Below, one piece after another: positions 5,116 to 7,422 of a stretch of 7,422 nt of DNA. Source of the stretch: Phycisphaeraceae bacterium (GTDB lineage: Bacteria; Planctomycetota; Phycisphaerae; Phycisphaerales; Phycisphaeraceae); assembly GCA_020850375.1 (NCBI GenBank), contig JADZET010000234.1, positions 1-7,422 on the forward strand. The letters are read 5' to 3'. Positions within the stretch are counted from its first letter, which is position 1, and every line of letters starts with the position of its first letter. The translations under genes were made by a program, and so were the position numbers. Below the pieces are notes generated by a model. It saw only the letters and a program-made list of their open reading frames with translations. It made no database searches and had not been told where the DNA came from.

Positions 5116-6252
5116 TCAGGAGAGTTTTTCCTTCAGTCGATCCCAGAAGCTCTTGCTCTCGGGCAGCACGGACGATTCCTCCATCTGGGCATAGTCCCGC
5201 AGCAGCTTCTCCTGCTTGCCCGACAATTTCTTCGGCACGTCGATGACCAGCACCGCGATCAGGTCCCCCCGCCGCCCCGAACGCAGGTTCGCCAGCCCCT
5301 CCCCGCGCACGCGGAACGCCTCCCCATGCTGCGTGCCCCGCTTGACCGTCAGCGTGGTCTTGTCCGTCAGCGTCGGGATCGTCAGCTCCGCCCCCAGCGC
5401 CGCCTGCGTGAACGTGATCGGCAGCCGCACGACCAGGTCATCCCCCTGACGCTCAAAGATCTTGTGTGGCTCAACCCGCACGACCACGTGCAGGTCGCCC
5501 CTCGGCCCTCCGCCGCTGCCCGGCTCGCCCTCCCCCGGCACACGCACCGCCTGCCCCTCGTGCACCCCCGCCGGGATGCGCACCTTCAGCACGCGCTTCT
5601 TGGGCTGTCGCCCCGAACCCGAGCAGGTCCCGCACTTCTCCGTGTGCACCTTACCTACCCCCCCGCACGCCGGGCACGTCGAGACCATCCGGAACATCCC
5701 CCCGAACCCCGACTGCTGCACCTGCCCCGCGCCCCCGCACGTCACGCACGCCACCGGCTTGGACCCCGGCTTGGCCCCCGACCCCTCGCACGTCGCGCAC
5801 AGGTCCTGCCGCGTGAACTCAATCTCCCGCTCGACCCCCGCGGCGACTTCTTCCAGCTCGAGCGTCACCTGCGTCTCAAGGTCATACCCCCGCTGCCCGC
5901 CCGCCCGTCGTCCGCGCCGCCCGCCCCCGCCCCCGGAAGCGCCGCCCATCCCGCCGAAGATGTCCTCGAACATCGAGAAGATGTCCGACACGTCCATGTG
6001 CGAGAAGTTGTGCCCGCTCGTCCCGCGCAGACCCTCGTGCCCGTACTGGTTGTACCGGGCCCGCTTCGGCGGGTCCGACAGCACCTCATACGCCTCCGCC
6101 GCCTCCTTGAATCTCTGCTCCGCCACCGCATCCCCCGGGTTGCGGTCCGGGTGATACTTCATCGCCATCTTGCGATACGCCCGGCGGATGTCGTCATCGC
6201 CGGCCGACCGCTCGACGTTGAGGATCTCGTAATAGTCCCGCTGCGTGGCCAT
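5116..6252 (-). CDS. dnaJ: Chaperone DnaJ (class A Hsp40)
   Basis: DnaJ delivers unfolded substrates to DnaK and stimulates its ATPase. This 378-aa protein has the full class A layout. The J-domain spans residues 6-70, with the HPD motif at 34-36. A Gly/Phe- and Gly-rich linker follows (about 76-122), including a run [14 protein letters not shown]. The zinc-binding domain holds all four CxxCxGxG repeats: C152/C155, C169/C172, C193/C196 and C207/C210. The C-terminal substrate-binding domains run from about 218 to 345 ([38 protein letters not shown]). Length and motifs are complete, so it should be functional. The start has only a weak ribosome site (GGA, 8 nt upstream). It lies 150 nt after groEL, separated by a strong hairpin, and 39 nt before grpE. 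It probably heads the dnaJ-grpE-fmdB transcript; no CIRCE-type inverted repeat is visible in its upstream gap. Confidence 0.97.
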   Translation of the reverse strand: MATQRDYYEILNVERSAGDDDIRRAYRKMAMKYHPDRNPGDAVAEQRFKEAAEAYEVLSDPPKRARYNQYGHEGLRGTSGHNFSHMDVSDIFSMFEDIFGGMGGASGGGGGRRGRRAGGQRGYDLETQVTLELEEVAAGVEREIEFTRQDLCATCEGSGAKPGSKPVACVTCGGAGQVQQSGFGGMFRMVSTCPACGGVGKVHTEKCGTCSGSGRQPKKRVLKVRIPAGVHEGQAVRVPGEGEPGSGGGPRGDLHVVVRVEPHKIFERQGDDLVVRLPITFTQAALGAELTIPTLTDKTTLTVKRGTQHGEAFRVRGEGLANLRSGRRGDLIAVLVIDVPKKLSGKQEKLLRDYAQMEESSVLPESKSFWDRLKEKLS

Positions 6253-6292
6253 GCGTGGCGTCCAGGTTCAAATGATCCATTCAGGACCAGTA

Positions 6293-6315
6293 CCCCCGTC
6301 CCTAACTTCCGGGGG
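6293..6315 (-). repeat. GC hairpin in the dnaJ leader
   Basis: CCCCCG (6293-6298) and CGGGGG (6310-6315) form a perfect 6-bp all-G/C stem around an 11-nt loop, 41 nt before the dnaJ start. It directly follows the groEL terminator in the direction of transcription. It may protect the 5' end of a processed dnaJ message; no T-run follows, so it is unlikely to be a terminator. Confidence 0.45.
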
Positions 6316-6358
6316 CAACAAACGGACCCAGGGGGGGAATCGCCCACCCTGGGTCCGT
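6316..6358 (-). terminator. Intrinsic terminator after groEL
   Basis: On the minus strand ACGGACCCAGGG (6358-6347) pairs perfectly over 12 bp with CCCTGGGTCCGT (6333-6322). The stem can extend inward by 3 more pairs (6335-6337 with 6343-6345) past one mismatch. The descending arm runs into TTTGTTG, a short interrupted U-run (6322-6316). It lies 44 nt after the groEL stop. The weak U-run may let some transcripts continue into dnaJ. Confidence 0.75.
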
Positions 6359-6402
6359 GCGGTCCTTCCAAGTGGTGGGGCATGCGGGCCCGGGCGCGTG
6401 GC

Positions 6403-7422
6403 TCAGGCCGTGGCGCCCTCGACCGGCTTCGCCTCGTCCTTGACCTCCGTCACCAGCACGTTGGTCGTGAGCATCAGCCCCGCGACGCTGGCCGCGTTGG
6501 TCAGCGCCGTCTTGGCCACCAGCGCCGGGTCGATGATGCCCGCCTTGACCAGGTCCACGTACTCGCCGGTCGACGCGTTGTACCCCGCCGCGCCCTTCTT
6601 CTCCAAGAGGTTCTGCACGACCAGGTCGCCGTCCGCCCCGGAGTTCGCCACGATCTGACGCAGCGGAGAGATCAGCGACTCGATGACGATGTCAAACCCC
6701 AGCTTCTCGTCGCCCTTGGCCTTGCTCCTCGCCGCCTCGAGGGCCGGGATCGCCCGCAGGAACGCCACGCCGCCGCCGGGCACGTACCCCTCCTTGTGAG
6801 CCGCACGCGTCGCGTGCAGGGCGTCGTCCACGCGGTCCTTGCGCTCCTTCATCGCCGTCTCCGTCGCCGCCCCGACGTGGATGATCGCCACCCCGCCGGT
6901 CAGTTTGGCCAGACGCTCTGGAAGCTTCTCGCGATCGTAGTCGCTGGTGGTCTTCTCGATCTGCTGGCGGATCTGCTCGATCCTCGCCTGGATGTCCTTC
7001 TTCTTGCCCGCCCCCTCGATCACGGTGGTGTTGTCCTTGTCCACCACGATCTTCTTGGCCTTGCCCAACTGCTCGAGTTCGACGGCCTCGAGCTTCTGGC
7101 CCAGGTCCTCGCTGAGGAACTCCCCGCCGGTCAGCACCGCGATGTCCCCGAGGATCGCCTTGCGCCGATCCCCGAACCCCGGGGCCTTGACCGCGCAGAT
7201 CTTCAGCACGCCGCGCAGCCGGTTGATCACCAGCGCCGCCAGGGCCTCGTTCTCGACCTCCTCGGCGATGATCAGCAGCGGCTTCTGCGCCATCGCCACC
7301 TTGTTCAGCAGCGGCAGCAGGTCCGGCAGGCTGCTGATCTTCTTCTCATGGATCAGGATCAGCGCGTCCTCGAGCACGCACTCCTGCGTCGTCGGGCTGG
7401 TCATGAAGTAGGGCGACAGATA
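6403..7422 (-). CDS. groEL: Chaperonin GroEL (Cpn60), C-terminal two thirds; 5' end outside the window
   Basis: GroEL forms the double-ring ATP-driven folding chamber that works with GroES. The window keeps 339 residues: the reading frame stays open to the right edge, beginning YLSPYFM, which matches the GYLSPYF segment near residue 200 of E. coli GroEL. The ATG at 7404 is therefore internal. Apical-domain blocks include [29 protein letters not shown] and [13 protein letters not shown]. The second intermediate and equatorial parts include [52 protein letters not shown] and [11 protein letters not shown]. The Asp in DDALHATR corresponds to the ATPase residue D398. The C-terminus ends [13 protein letters not shown] and lacks the Gly-Gly-Met repeats typical of the main GroEL. 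It ends at a TGA (6405-6403) and is followed by the hairpin at 6322-6358. groES is not visible; it could lie beyond the right edge. Confidence 0.97.
   Translation of the reverse strand, partial: YLSPYFMTSPTTQECVLEDALILIHEKKISSLPDLLPLLNKVAMAQKPLLIIAEEVENEALAALVINRLRGVLKICAVKAPGFGDRRKAILGDIAVLTGGEFLSEDLGQKLEAVELEQLGKAKKIVVDKDNTTVIEGAGKKKDIQARIEQIRQQIEKTTSDYDREKLPERLAKLTGGVAIIHVGAATETAMKERKDRVDDALHATRAAHKEGYVPGGGVAFLRAIPALEAARSKAKGDEKLGFDIVIESLISPLRQIVANSGADGDLVVQNLLEKKGAAGYNASTGEYVDLVKAGIIDPALVAKTALTNAASVAGLMLTTNVLVTEVKDEAKPVEGATA

Noticed and set aside
6253..6402. CIRCE heat-shock operator (TTAGCACTC-N9-GAGTGCTAA) upstream of dnaJ
   Set aside because: I looked for it on both strands and found neither arm. 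An operator upstream of groEL would lie outside the window.

Overview
The window looks like ordinary chromosomal DNA from a GC-rich bacterium with a strong preference for C- or G-ending codons. There are no transposases, phage genes, CRISPR arrays or stable RNA genes. The gene content and protein style suggest a Planctomycetota-like organism: a eukaryote-like transketolase C-terminus, a DUF3417-type alpha-glucan phosphorylase, and dnaJ-grpE-fmdB downstream of a groEL copy without the usual tail. That taxonomic placement is an inference from general resemblance; no marker gene here proves it.

Left part, plus strand. The window opens inside a transketolase gene (C-terminal domain only, ending at 351). 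A 119-nt gap holds a very compact palindromic element at 385-435. Next is a MotA/TolQ/ExbB-family proton-channel protein (471-1136) with no ExbD/TolR partner beside it. A 254-nt gap (1137-1390) is rich in inverted repeats and has a terminator-like hairpin close to the next gene. The largest gene, an 876-aa alpha-glucan (glycogen/maltodextrin) phosphorylase, fills 1391-4021.

Right part, minus strand, converging on the left part. Reading from the right edge leftwards: the 3' two thirds of groEL (7422-6403), an intergenic terminator, dnaJ (6252-5116), grpE (about 5076-4498) and an FmdB-type zinc-ribbon gene (4469-4116). The last three are tightly spaced and probably form one transcript. A 12-bp perfect hairpin at 4052-4079, with an A-run on one side and a T-run on the other, lies between the convergent glgP and fmdB genes and can serve both as terminator.

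Functionally there are two themes. One is sugar metabolism: glucan phosphorolysis to glucose-1-phosphate, and the pentose phosphate or Calvin-type transketolase reaction. The other is protein folding: GroEL, the Hsp70 co-chaperone DnaJ and the exchange factor GrpE. dnaK itself is not in the window. The protein-coding content is conventional. The parts most worth a second look are the non-coding elements at 385-435 and 1169-1366.
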